Shown: positions 16,745-24,376 of the stretch, in pieces
Layout of the letters: the number at the start of each line of letters is the position of its first letter
How positions within the stretch are numbered: position 1 is the stretch's first letter
Assembly: GCA_964420925.1 (NCBI GenBank)
Contig: CAYQVB010000055.1
Coordinates: 1-64,000, forward strand
Reading direction: 5' to 3'
DNA from: JAJEAD01 sp964420925
GTDB lineage: Bacteria; Pseudomonadota; Gammaproteobacteria; HK1
Length of the DNA stretch: 64,000 nucleotides
Position numbers and translations under genes: made by a program
Notes under the pieces: generated by a model
Told to the model about the DNA's origin: nothing
The model's database searches: none
The model's input: the letters and a program-made list of their open reading frames with translations, nothing else

Positions 16745-17151
16745 TTATATCAATAACATACACGTAACTTCAAGGTCGCGAGATTGACCTCGCGCAGCTT
16801 CCTCTCCCCCCGGAACAGACTGGCGGGATAGCAAACCCCCGAAGGACTCCTCGTCGAGGGGGTAGCCCATGACCCCTTCCACATCAGTTACGTTGTAACA
16901 GCTTCGATTGAATGCGGCCACCTCACCGGCAGCGAGGAGGTCAGGCATGATTTGCCGAAGTGCTGTTCTGTGTGCTCATATGCGATGGGCGCGAACGGTA
17001 CGACTCTGATGACCGACGTCCCGCCGTCTCCGTCGTACCGGGCCAATGCGCTCTCAATTCTGTATACGGCGGTCTTGTTCAGGAAGCTCTTGGATGTTTC
17101 GTCATCTTCCTGCACAAGGTCAGTTTCTTCCGAGGAGTGGACGGTATTCAT
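16745..17151 (-). pseudogene. Possible frameshifted small hypothetical gene
   Basis: Two abutting minus-strand frames, one from ATG 17151 (MNTVHSSEETDLVQEDDETS, then a basic/hydrophobic segment VIRVVPFAPIAYEHTEQ) and one ending at 16745 (LLAAGEVAAFNRSCYNVTDV, then EGVMGYPLDEESFGG), would form one ~135-aa protein if joined near 16950. No family is recognised and either part could be chance. The rest of the 16697-17557 gap shows only lower-GC DNA and the hairpin at 17519-17554. Confidence 0.25.
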
Positions 17152-17518
17152 GCTAAGTAATTGATTTTACTACATTTGAATCGTCCAAGTAGCTCCGTGT
17201 GGAGACCGCCTCTCCTCTTGCTTGACTTTTCAAGACCGACAACGCAGGCTTTGTTTGGGTTTCGCGCGGATATTGAAGCTCTACGCTGAGCGGAGATTCC
17301 CTTAGCGGAGTTCCTCGGAACGGTTCTCGTTGCGCCGTCCGGGGAATGTGGCCAAGAGGCCAGAGCGAGGACCTGAACGGGCCCGTTCTCTTCTCGTTAG
17401 CTATCTTGGCTTAAAGGCGTGGAGACAGGATGGAAGACTTCAGTTTTTGATCGTCACAATTCAAGTCAAGATATTTGCTTGTTCAGCCATCCGTCGCTAA
17501 CCTCGGCAACGACAGAAC

Positions 17519-17554
17519 AATGAGCCGCGAGCACATCGCTGCTCGCGGCTCATT
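17519..17554 (-). terminator. Perfect 14-bp stem hairpin, probable intrinsic terminator
   Basis: Arms AATGAGCCGCGAGC (17519-17532) and GCTCGCGGCTCATT (17541-17554) are exact reverse complements with an 8-nt loop. It begins 4 nt after the TAA of the two-gene operon at 17558-19155, where a terminator is expected. The U-tract downstream on the minus strand is weak (GTTCTGT), so termination efficiency is uncertain. Confidence 0.7.
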
Positions 17555-17557
17555 AAA

Positions 17558-18457
17558 TTATCTGACGTTATCATTCGGCGCGATGTTCACGTGGCGCCTC
17601 CTGCGGGGTACAGCCTCGACGGCGCCGTGGCAGTTGGGAAAACTCCGTTTTTTTCCGCTGGGTATGTAGCAATCGTAGTGAAACTTCGGATCGTAGGATG
17701 CACCAAAACGCATTCTGCCCCGGATCACACAAGACGGATCGTGGCCCACAGCGTTCCATACCGGTGCCAGACCATGTCGTGCCCCTGCCTTGCCCGGGCT
17801 TCTGAATATCAGTCCGCCTTGTCCCACGAAGTAACTGCGTTCGCCTTCGCGAACCGTGCGAAGTGACCGAGACGTGTGCTTCAGTCTTTTCTCGAACTCC
17901 TCTTTCCCTTTTCTGGTAAAAGCAGCCTCACGCACACAGTTAAAAACCTGATCGATGTCCCGGCCAAAGTTTCTTCGCGGCAACAGCAGGCAGGTCTTGT
18001 TGTCGCGATTGGTGACTTCCTCCGCGATTACGGTGAGTAGGTTCCGTGCGTACCTGAGCGCCCGGTTTCCCTCCCGAACCAAGTTATTTACGATTCTCCG
18101 CCGCTGATTCCCCGTGGTCGCAGGCATATCTGCGAAATCCGACACTTTCAGTGGGACGACCATTGCTTCGGTACCGAATCTGTCGAACAGCGTTGACTCG
18201 CTTCCGTCTTCTTTGTGGAGATACAGGAGGACAAGGTTCACATCCGACAGGACACCATGACGATTCGATTGGTCTCGTTTTCTCAGCTTTTCAGAAAACC
18301 GCTCGTAAAGCTTCTCCGAGTATGAATCTGTATAGCACTTCGATTGGTCGAGAGGCAGCCATGCAGTGATCGGTGTCGTTTTCGTGAATCCAGCTACCAG
18401 CTCATTGCCCAAAGCAGGCGGAATACCTGCAGCAGCCACCAGAAGCTGAGGCTTCAC
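17558..18457 (-). CDS. Hypothetical protein, second gene of an unrecognised two-gene operon
   Basis: 299-aa soluble protein with no family I can name. The N-terminus (KPQLLVAAAGIPPALGNELV) resembles a Rossmann-like strand-loop start. The middle is a charged helical region (LYERFSEKLRKRDQSNRHGV; NNLVREGNRALRYARNLLTV). The C-terminus is compact and Cys/His-rich: KFHYDCYIPSGKKRSFPNCH, then a basic run and HVNIAPNDNVR. Such a Cys/His/Asn-Asp ending would suit a metal-bound or nuclease-like site, but that is speculation. It overlaps the upstream gene by 4 bp (ATGA) and is followed at once by a strong hairpin, so the two genes form a closed transcription unit. Confidence 0.7.
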   Translation of the reverse strand: MKPQLLVAAAGIPPALGNELVAGFTKTTPITAWLPLDQSKCYTDSYSEKLYERFSEKLRKRDQSNRHGVLSDVNLVLLYLHKEDGSESTLFDRFGTEAMVVPLKVSDFADMPATTGNQRRRIVNNLVREGNRALRYARNLLTVIAEEVTNRDNKTCLLLPRRNFGRDIDQVFNCVREAAFTRKGKEEFEKRLKHTSRSLRTVREGERSYFVGQGGLIFRSPGKAGARHGLAPVWNAVGHDPSCVIRGRMRFGASYDPKFHYDCYIPSGKKRSFPNCHGAVEAVPRRRRHVNIAPNDNVR

Positions 18458-19155
18458 AACGACTCACGCCTCAGTTTGCTGACGATGTCCAGAGGCATGG
18501 AAAGTCGTCTGAGGTCGTCAGGCTCTAAGGCGAGCAACAGCCGGCCAAGCAGGTCATTGGGTGGCAGGTGAGTGGTTTCCGTCTTGGCCTTCCATAGAAA
18601 CCTCCACTGCTCCATCTGGTTGTCCGAAAGCCAGTCTTGCGCCTTTTTGTGCACCTCTACCGCTTCGGCATCTGGATCGACGATGTATTTCCGTTCTATC
18701 TCCATGAAGCCGTCCGGTCGATCCTCTGTGGCCACATCCTGGAAGCGTATCGGGGCCTGGACGCTTATGTATCGTCGCTTGGATTCCTCAAGAGGTATCC
18801 GGAAGGCCGTCCAGAAGGCACGGTGAAAGCGTGGCGTGGTGCTCATTGCCTGGTCTCGTGTGCGATCCAGTAACTCGTCACAGTCGCCTTGCGCACCCGT
18901 TCCTACATCCGCTGGAATGGCCCCAATGACAGCCTGCTCGGTGCTGTGTTGAATCACTTGCACGTGATCGGCAAGTCGGTCGCGCAAGTACGCCCCCAGA
19001 CTGCTGGCACTTAGCTTTGCCAGCCTCGCAATTTCACCCCCCTCCTGGCCTCCTAGCCGGCTCAGGAGTAGCGGTGTCTGGTGTTCTTCCCAATGTTCAC
19101 GCACCAGCTTGATGATTCGACTGTCAAGATCGTGAGATGGATCCGGTGTGGTCAT
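18454..19155 (-). CDS. Hypothetical protein with OST-HTH/LOTUS-like N-terminal region
   Basis: 233 aa. The first ~80 residues (SRIIKLVREHWEEHQTPLLL, SRLG, SLGAYLRDRLADHVQVIQHS, VIGAIPADV) resemble the small winged-helix OST-HTH/LOTUS fold that binds RNA or nucleic acid. The remainder is charged, with FHRAFWTAFRIPLEESKRRY, RFQDV and KAQDWLSDNQMEQWRFLWKA, ending in a helical LLGRLLLALEPDDLRRLSMP tail. No catalytic motif is evident. ATG 19155 follows TTGGAAGGAAT, a strong site. It is the leading gene of the pair with 17558-18457. The unit sits between a membrane-protein gene and yggX, where the chromosome has evidently been interrupted. It is a candidate accessory two-component system of unknown function. 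Confidence 0.7.
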   Translation of the reverse strand: MTTPDPSHDLDSRIIKLVREHWEEHQTPLLLSRLGGQEGGEIARLAKLSASSLGAYLRDRLADHVQVIQHSTEQAVIGAIPADVGTGAQGDCDELLDRTRDQAMSTTPRFHRAFWTAFRIPLEESKRRYISVQAPIRFQDVATEDRPDGFMEIERKYIVDPDAEAVEVHKKAQDWLSDNQMEQWRFLWKAKTETTHLPPNDLLGRLLLALEPDDLRRLSMPLDIVSKLRRESL

Positions 19156-19347
19156 ATTCCTTCCAAAACTCTGTATAGGTAAGAGGTCCGCCGGTGTGAG
19201 GTGCGACGACCTGACTCAGTCTGCGGCGTTTCGTGTCACCTGCTCGTCGCCGGTGCATCCGACCTGGTAGCTGTGCCCGCGAGCCCGTCTCTCGGCCGAC
19301 TTCTCGTATGCGTTAAGTGAATACCGCCCGATCGTGATGAAGGTCGT

Positions 19348-19617
19348 TCAGTCCGGCGCCACGTATCCGGCAGGCTTCTCCGAGCCTTCGCCGAAGAAGT
19401 GCTTTTCCATTTCTGCGGAAAGGAAGCGTCTCGCGTCCGGGTCACGGATGTTGAGGCGATTCTCGTTGATGAGCATCGTCTGGTGGGCGAGCCATTCTTG
19501 CCACGCCTGCTTCGAGACGTTCTCGTAGATCCGCTGTCCGATCTCTCCGGGCAGCGGCGCGAAGTCCAGCCCTTCCGCCTCCCGGCCGAGCTTCACGCAG
19601 TTCACCATTCTCGTCAT
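19348..19617 (-). CDS. yggX: YggX, iron-trafficking / oxidative-damage protection protein
   Basis: 89-aa member of the YggX family, linked to protection of Fe-S clusters from oxidative damage and to iron handling. The diagnostic N-terminal Cys (MVNCVKLGREAEGLDF), PGEIGQRIYENVSKQAWQEW, and TMLINENRLN segments are present, as is the conserved ending EMEKHFFGEGSE. It lies downstream of mutY on the same strand, the gene order known from enterobacteria. A decayed copy of its C-terminal part is found at 6868-6977. Confidence 0.95.
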   Translation of the reverse strand: MTRMVNCVKLGREAEGLDFAPLPGEIGQRIYENVSKQAWQEWLAHQTMLINENRLNIRDPDARRFLSAEMEKHFFGEGSEKPAGYVAPD

Positions 19618-19871
19618 GTCAGCCTACCTCCGTCGGCGCTGATCGGGGACGCGTCGCGCACCCCGTGCATCGTAGCGCTCCTGTGCGACATCCGGGAGCG
19701 TCGGGCGACCCCCGCAGCGCGGCATCCTGTGTGCGGACGGCATGTTCCGGACCGCTGTCGCGACGAAATCCGGATCGCGGAGCGCGGCAATCCGGCCGCT
19801 GCGGTCGTGAAGCCCGGCTGCCCTCCCGTATGTGGGCATCCCTGCGTCGCACCATGGCAGGCCGGCCGACT

Positions 19872-20936
19872 TCATGTGCCCGGCGCCAGCATGTCGATGA
19901 GCCGGGAGACGGGGACCGCGAGCCCGACCTCGAGCGTGCTTCCCGGGGTGTACCAGACCCGACCGTCGCCATCGCGCACCTCCGAGTCGCGCCGGACGAC
20001 CTCGACGAGATGGGGCTCGATGTCCAGGGCGTAGTGGGTGAAGCCGTGGCGCAGGTCGCCGAGGCGCCGGGCGCTCTTCACCTCCACCGCGAAGCGCTGC
20101 TCGCAGGCGGCGCGGACATCGGGGTCCGGCGGACATTCGGGGAACCCGAAGAGGCCGCCCCACACGCCGCTCGGGGGTCTGCGCTCGAGAAGGAAGGCGC
20201 CTTCGGCGTCGCGCAGGATCAGGAACGCGGTGCGCCGCTGCGGTCGCTCGCGCTTCGGACGCGGCGCGGGCAACTCGTGCTGGCGGTGTTCGGCGCGGGC
20301 GCGGCAACCGCTCTCGAGCGGGCAGAGCGCGCAGACCGGACGCCGCCGCACGCAGAGGGTGGCGCCGAGGTCCATGATCGCCTGGGTGTAGGCGGCGACC
20401 TCGCTCCGGGGGGTATGCCGCTCGGCGAGCGCCCAGAGCCGTTTGCGCACCGGGCTCTCTCCCGGCCACCCGTCGATGGCGTGGTAGCGGCAGAGCACCC
20501 GCTGCACGTTGGCGTCGAGGATCGGGTGCCGCTCGTCGCGCGACAGGGCGAGGATGGCGCCGGCGGTGGACCGGCCGATGCCCGGCAGGCCCGTGAGCCC
20601 CTCGATGTCGCCGGGCAGCTCGCCGCCGTGTCGTTCGCACACCGCGCGTGCGGCCCGGTGCAGGTTGCGCGCGCGGGCGTAGTAGCCAAGGCCGCTCCAG
20701 AGGTGCAGGACTTCGTCCACCTCGGCCGCGGCGAGTGCGGACACGTCCGGAAAGCGGTCCACGAAGGGCCCGAAGTAGGAGAGCACGGTGGCGACCTGGG
20801 TCTGCTGCAGCATGATCTCCGACACCCATACCCGGTAGGGAACGGGCTTGCGCTTCCAGGGCAGGTCGTGACGGCCGTGGCGCGCGTACCAGGCGAGGAG
20901 GCGCGGCGCGAACGCGCCGGGTTCGCGCCTACTCAT
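19872..20936 (-). CDS. mutY: A/G-specific adenine glycosylase MutY
   Basis: Base-excision enzyme removing adenine mispaired with 8-oxoguanine. In order it has the N-terminal helical domain with the catalytic Glu in VSEIMLQQTQV, the helix-hairpin-helix LTGLPGIGRSTAGAIL, and the catalytic Asp in LDANVQRVLCR. Next come the [4Fe-4S] loop C-x6-C-x2-C-x5-C (CVRRRPVCALCPLESGC) and, from about residue 230, the NUDIX-like 8-oxoG recognition domain (GVWGGLFGFPEC). The 354-aa length is typical. The start overlaps the end of the MazG-like gene by 8 bp, and yggX follows after 254 bp in which I see no gene. Confidence 0.97.
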   Translation of the reverse strand: MSRREPGAFAPRLLAWYARHGRHDLPWKRKPVPYRVWVSEIMLQQTQVATVLSYFGPFVDRFPDVSALAAAEVDEVLHLWSGLGYYARARNLHRAARAVCERHGGELPGDIEGLTGLPGIGRSTAGAILALSRDERHPILDANVQRVLCRYHAIDGWPGESPVRKRLWALAERHTPRSEVAAYTQAIMDLGATLCVRRRPVCALCPLESGCRARAEHRQHELPAPRPKRERPQRRTAFLILRDAEGAFLLERRPPSGVWGGLFGFPECPPDPDVRAACEQRFAVEVKSARRLGDLRHGFTHYALDIEPHLVEVVRRDSEVRDGDGRVWYTPGSTLEVGLAVPVSRLIDMLAPGT

Positions 20937-21297
20937 ACTCCCCGGCGCGGCGCGCGCTTCCGCGGACCCGGTCGGCAGGGTAGCGGGCCTCGTTGATCGC
21001 GATCTTGTCTTCCGCAGCCTCGATCAGATCCACGCCCAGGCGGTCCGCGCAGCGCACCAGGAAGATGAGGATATCGGCGAGCTCGAGGCGCACCGCCTCG
21101 CGGCGTTCCGGGGAGAGCGAGAGGCTCTCCGCTTCGCTCAGCCACTGGAAGTGCTCCACGAGCTCCGCGCATTCGGCGATGAGCGCCATCGAGAGATTCT
21201 TCGGGGAGTGGAACTGCTCCCAGTCGCGTTCTGCCGCGAAGCGGGCGAGCCGGACCCGGAGCTGCTCCAGCGAGTCCTCCGCGCGTACGTCGTCCAC
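20929..21297 (-). CDS. MazG-like nucleotide pyrophosphohydrolase
   Basis: 122-aa all-helical NTP pyrophosphohydrolase of the MazG/dCTPase-like superfamily, which hydrolyses (often non-canonical or excess) nucleoside triphosphates to monophosphates. The metal-binding motif is clear: SMALIAECAELVEHFQWLSE (the ExxE pair) followed by RLELADILIFLVRCADRLGV (ExxD). PKNLS and the KIAINEARYP tail match the RS21-C6/XTP3TPA-like branch. The GTG at 21297 is chosen because codons further upstream overlap argH in a non-protein-like frame. It begins 4 bp after the argH stop, probably served by GGAGG inside argH. Placed between argH and mutY, it fits nucleotide-pool sanitation alongside MutY. Confidence 0.87.
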   Translation of the reverse strand: MDDVRAEDSLEQLRVRLARFAAERDWEQFHSPKNLSMALIAECAELVEHFQWLSEAESLSLSPERREAVRLELADILIFLVRCADRLGVDLIEAAEDKIAINEARYPADRVRGSARRAGEYE

Positions 21298-21301
21298 CGT
21301 C

Positions 21302-22717
21302 TCAGTCCCGCGCCTCCTCGCCGCTCCCGGCGAGCCGGCGACGCGCGCGCGCCACCGCCCGGCGGACCTGGGCGGGTGCGGTTCCCCCGACGTGGCGGCG
21401 CGACGCCACCGACCCCTCCAGCGAGAGCACCTCGTAGACATCGGCCTCGATGCTCGGCGAGAAATGCTTCAGTTCTTCCAGAGTGAAGTCCGACAGATCG
21501 CGTCCGCGTTCAATTCCGGCCCGGACCGCTTCACCCACCACCGCGTGCGCGTCGCGGAAGGGGACCTGCTTGCGCACCAGGTAGTCGGCGAGGTCGGTGG
21601 CGGTGGCGAAGCCGCGCGCGGCGGCCTCGCGCATCCGCGTGCGCTTCACCTCGATCCCGGGCAGCATCGCGCAGAAGACCGCCAGGCAGTCCTTCGTGGT
21701 GTCGAGGCTGTCGAAGACCGCTTCCTTGTCCTCCTGGTTGTCGCGGTTGAAGGAAAGGGGTTGCGACTTCATGAGCGCGAGCAGGGCGGCCGCGTGCCCC
21801 ATCACCCGGCTCGACTTGCCCCTGATCAGCTCCGCGACATCGGGGTTCTTCTTCTGGGGCATGATGGAGGAGCCGGTGCAGAAGGCGTCCCCGAGCTCCA
21901 CGAACTCGAACTGGGCCGAGGTCCACATCACGAGCTCCTCGGACATGCGCGACAGGTGAACCATGAGCAGCGCGCAGTTCGAGACGAACTCGATGCAGAA
22001 GTCCCGGTCGGCCACCGCATCGAGGGAGTTGTGGCAGAGGCCGTCGAAGCCGAGCAGCCGGGCCGTGAGCTCGCGCTCGATCGGGAACCCGGTGCCGGCG
22101 AGCGCGGCGGAGCCGAGCGGCAGGCGGTTGATGCGCGCGCGCGCATCGCGGAAGCGCTCCGCGTCGCGGTCCAGCATTTCGTACCACGCGAGCAGGTGGT
22201 GACCGAAAGTGACCGGCTGCGCGGTCTGCAGGTGCGTGAACCCGGGCATGATGGTGTCGGCCTCGCGCTCCGCGAGATCGACGATGACGTTCTGCAGACG
22301 GCGGAGCGCGGTCACGATCTCGTCGGTCTCGTCGCGCAGCATGAGGCGGAGATCGGTGACCACCTGGTCGTTGCGGGAGCGACCGGTGTGCAGCTTCTTG
22401 CCCGCCTCCCCGATGCGCTCGATGAGGGCGGACTCGATGTTCATGTGCACATCTTCGAGCGCCGGGCTCCACTCGAAACGTCCGGCCTCGATGTCGGCTT
22501 CGATCTCCTGAAGGCCCTTGACGATCGACGCGCGCTCCGCGTCGCTCAACACCCCCACCTGCGCGAGCATGGTGGCATGCGCGATGGATCCGGCGATGTC
22601 GTAGCGGTAGAGGCGCCGATCGAAGTGCTCCGAAGCGGTGAATCGCTCCACCAGCGCATCGGTCGGCTCGCGGAATCGTCCGCTCCAGGGCTTGGGGTCC
22701 GGGTGATCGGCGGGCAT
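21302..22717 (-). CDS. argH: Argininosuccinate lyase
   Basis: Last step of arginine biosynthesis: argininosuccinate to arginine and fumarate. The fumarase/aspartase-superfamily signature GSSIMPQKKNPD, the substrate-binding HTGRSRNDQV and TFGHHLLAWYEM blocks and the C-terminal GTAPAQVRRAVARAR are present. ATG 22717 gives 471 aa starting MPADHPDPKPWSGRF, the conserved ArgH beginning; the open frame extends 89 codons further upstream but that part is not protein-like. It is followed by the MazG-like gene and mutY in one tight cluster. The other arginine genes are not nearby. Confidence 0.97.
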   Translation of the reverse strand: MPADHPDPKPWSGRFREPTDALVERFTASEHFDRRLYRYDIAGSIAHATMLAQVGVLSDAERASIVKGLQEIEADIEAGRFEWSPALEDVHMNIESALIERIGEAGKKLHTGRSRNDQVVTDLRLMLRDETDEIVTALRRLQNVIVDLAEREADTIMPGFTHLQTAQPVTFGHHLLAWYEMLDRDAERFRDARARINRLPLGSAALAGTGFPIERELTARLLGFDGLCHNSLDAVADRDFCIEFVSNCALLMVHLSRMSEELVMWTSAQFEFVELGDAFCTGSSIMPQKKNPDVAELIRGKSSRVMGHAAALLALMKSQPLSFNRDNQEDKEAVFDSLDTTKDCLAVFCAMLPGIEVKRTRMREAAARGFATATDLADYLVRKQVPFRDAHAVVGEAVRAGIERGRDLSDFTLEELKHFSPSIEADVYEVLSLEGSVASRRHVGGTAPAQVRRAVARARRRLAGSGEEARD

Positions 22718-23142
22718 CGAGGCGGGCTCGGCAGGCCGGTCCGAGCCGGCGGCGGCAGTATATCCAATGCCCGAGGCGGGGAGCCCCGCCGGGGCCTTCC
22801 CGGCGGCCCGGCCGGGCTGGTCTTCATCTCGAGTTCTCGCTTCCACCTTGTATGGAAAATCCCCCCACTCGTCGTTTGTCGTGGATTCCCGCTCATCAAG
22901 GGAATGACGGAAACAGACGAGTCGAACCTGCGTGCTGCCTCGATACTCCCTTCGTGACAGCGGGGCGGTCCACCGCCTTGGCACGCTTTCAGTGATGTCT
23001 TCAATGATCAGGTACTTTCAACGCGCCTCGCCCAACACGACTTGTTTGGCACACCCGAAGTCCCGATCTGCCGACTCGCCGACAAGCGCCAACCGAAGGG
23101 CACGGTGTTCGAGCTTCGAGCGAATCGTCAACCGACGGGGTC
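22718..23142. other. Intergenic region between argH and rsmE with a palindromic repeat
   Basis: No gene is visible in these 425 bp. 22881-22914 (GTGGATTCCCGCTCATCAAG, then GGAATGACGG) is a single copy of the palindromic repeat also found as inverted pairs at 8271-8348 and 42802-42875. Its stem pairs ATTCCC with GGGAAT. The rest is unremarkable high-GC sequence. Confidence 0.6.
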
Positions 23143-23874
23143 TTATCCGAGGTCGCCCCAGAGCAGTTGCGCCGCGCTCAGGGCCACCACCGCGGCGGTC
23201 TCGGTGCGCAGGGTCCGTGGTCCGAGCGAGAACGCTTCGAAGCCCCGGACCCGGGCGGCAGCGACCTCCTGGGATGCAAGTCCGCCCTCCGGGCCCACGA
23301 GCACGATGAGCGGCCCTTCCGGGCGAGGCAGGGCGGCGAGGCCGCAGGAAGCGTCCGGGGTGGCCACGAGCTTGTCCGCGCGTGGCGGGAGCCGGTCCAG
23401 CCATTCGCTCAGGGGAAGCGGGTCATGGACCGGGGGAAGCGATGCCCGGCCGCATTGCTCGCAGGCGCTCGCCACGACTGCCCGCCAGTGATCCCGGCGC
23501 CGCGCGGCCCGTTCGGGATCGGGACGCACCACGCTTCGCTCGGTGAGCACCGGCTGCATCCAGTGCACCCCGAGCTCTACCGCCTTCTGGATCGTGTAAT
23601 CCATCCTGGTGCCCCGCGAGAGACCCTGAGCAAGACCGATCTCCAGCCTGGATTCGGTCGCGACCGGACGGTGCACGCCGACACGCGCCCGAGCACCGCC
23701 TCCGGCCGATATCAGGGTGGCTTCGAACTCGCCGCCTTCACCGTTGAACAGGAGCAGGCGAGCCCCGTGCGACATGCGCAGCACCCGGCGCAAGTGCCGT
23801 GCGGCATCCGGCGGCAAGGTGACCTCGGTGCCGCTGTCGAGCGCGAGATCGACGTGTATGCGAGGGACGCGCAC
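23143..23874 (-). CDS. rsmE: 16S rRNA (uracil1498-N3)-methyltransferase RsmE
   Basis: SPOUT-family methyltransferase that forms m3U1498 in 16S rRNA. The N-terminal PUA-like domain begins MRVPRIHVDLALD and contains HLRRVLRMSHGARLLLFNGE. The C-terminal trefoil-knot domain has LVGPEGGLASQEVAAA and the SAM loop LGPRTLRTETAAVVAL. The IQKAVELGVHWMQPVLTERS block is also diagnostic. The length (243 aa) is normal. It is a lone gene on the minus strand, between a repeat-bearing gap and the 24-kb P450 locus. Confidence 0.95.
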   Translation of the reverse strand: MRVPRIHVDLALDSGTEVTLPPDAARHLRRVLRMSHGARLLLFNGEGGEFEATLISAGGGARARVGVHRPVATESRLEIGLAQGLSRGTRMDYTIQKAVELGVHWMQPVLTERSVVRPDPERAARRRDHWRAVVASACEQCGRASLPPVHDPLPLSEWLDRLPPRADKLVATPDASCGLAALPRPEGPLIVLVGPEGGLASQEVAAARVRGFEAFSLGPRTLRTETAAVVALSAAQLLWGDLG

Positions 23875-24094
23875 CCGACAGCATCCCGCTAGAACGCCGA
23901 CTTCAAGTGTGCGGCGTGGTGAGCGCTACCCGGGAATGGCTGCAGGATTTGCTGGAGTCGTGGCACGGACCGGCACAATTCATGCATGGAACGACGGTGC
24001 TGGTTGCAGGTCAGGGAGTCATGAACCGCCTCCCCGAGGCGCTCGATATCGCTTTGCCAAAGAGTAACAGGTCAATCGCGTGACGTGACGAGTT

Positions 24095-24376
24095 GTGGAA
24101 GTCGGAGTAGAGTGCGTACAGGCATGGCGAGAGGAGGTGGGTGTGCTGTCCTGCGCGTGCGGCATCACCGTCAAGGGTGAAGTCATCGATCTTGGCGACC
24201 CTCCCCATGTCGTGCTGTCGCATCCGAACCCGAACCCCCCCGCTCGGACCGCAACCGCCGTGCTCGACGGTCTTCGTGAAGTGGGGGACCTCTACGACCT
24301 GCATCTGGTCCCTTCGCGCGACACTTCCGGCGTCGGTATCGCGCCACGGACTCGGATGCAAGGAGGTCGTTGCTGA
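24095..24376 (+). CDS. Small hypothetical protein coupled to the GPP34-P450 gene
   Basis: 93-aa frame from GTG 24095 with protein-like composition: EVGVECVQAWREEVGVLSCA, GEVIDLGDPPHVVLSHPNPN, and ATAVLDGLREVGDLYDLHLV. Its TGA (24374-24376) overlaps the ATG of the P450 fusion by one base (TGATG), and the strong AGGAGG for that gene lies inside its last codons. I recognise no family. An overlapping frame is less protein-like, but with so short a frame the call stays tentative. Confidence 0.4.
   Translation: MEVGVECVQAWREEVGVLSCACGITVKGEVIDLGDPPHVVLSHPNPNPPARTATAVLDGLREVGDLYDLHLVPSRDTSGVGIAPRTRMQGGRC

Noticed and set aside
19665..19720. A further REP-like copy near CATCCGGGAGCGTCGGGCGACCCC
   Set aside because: Only loosely similar to the consensus and without the paired stem.
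20993..22957. A 654-codon plus-strand frame opposite argH
   Set aside because: Antisense shadow of argH; the product has no protein-like hydrophobic pattern.
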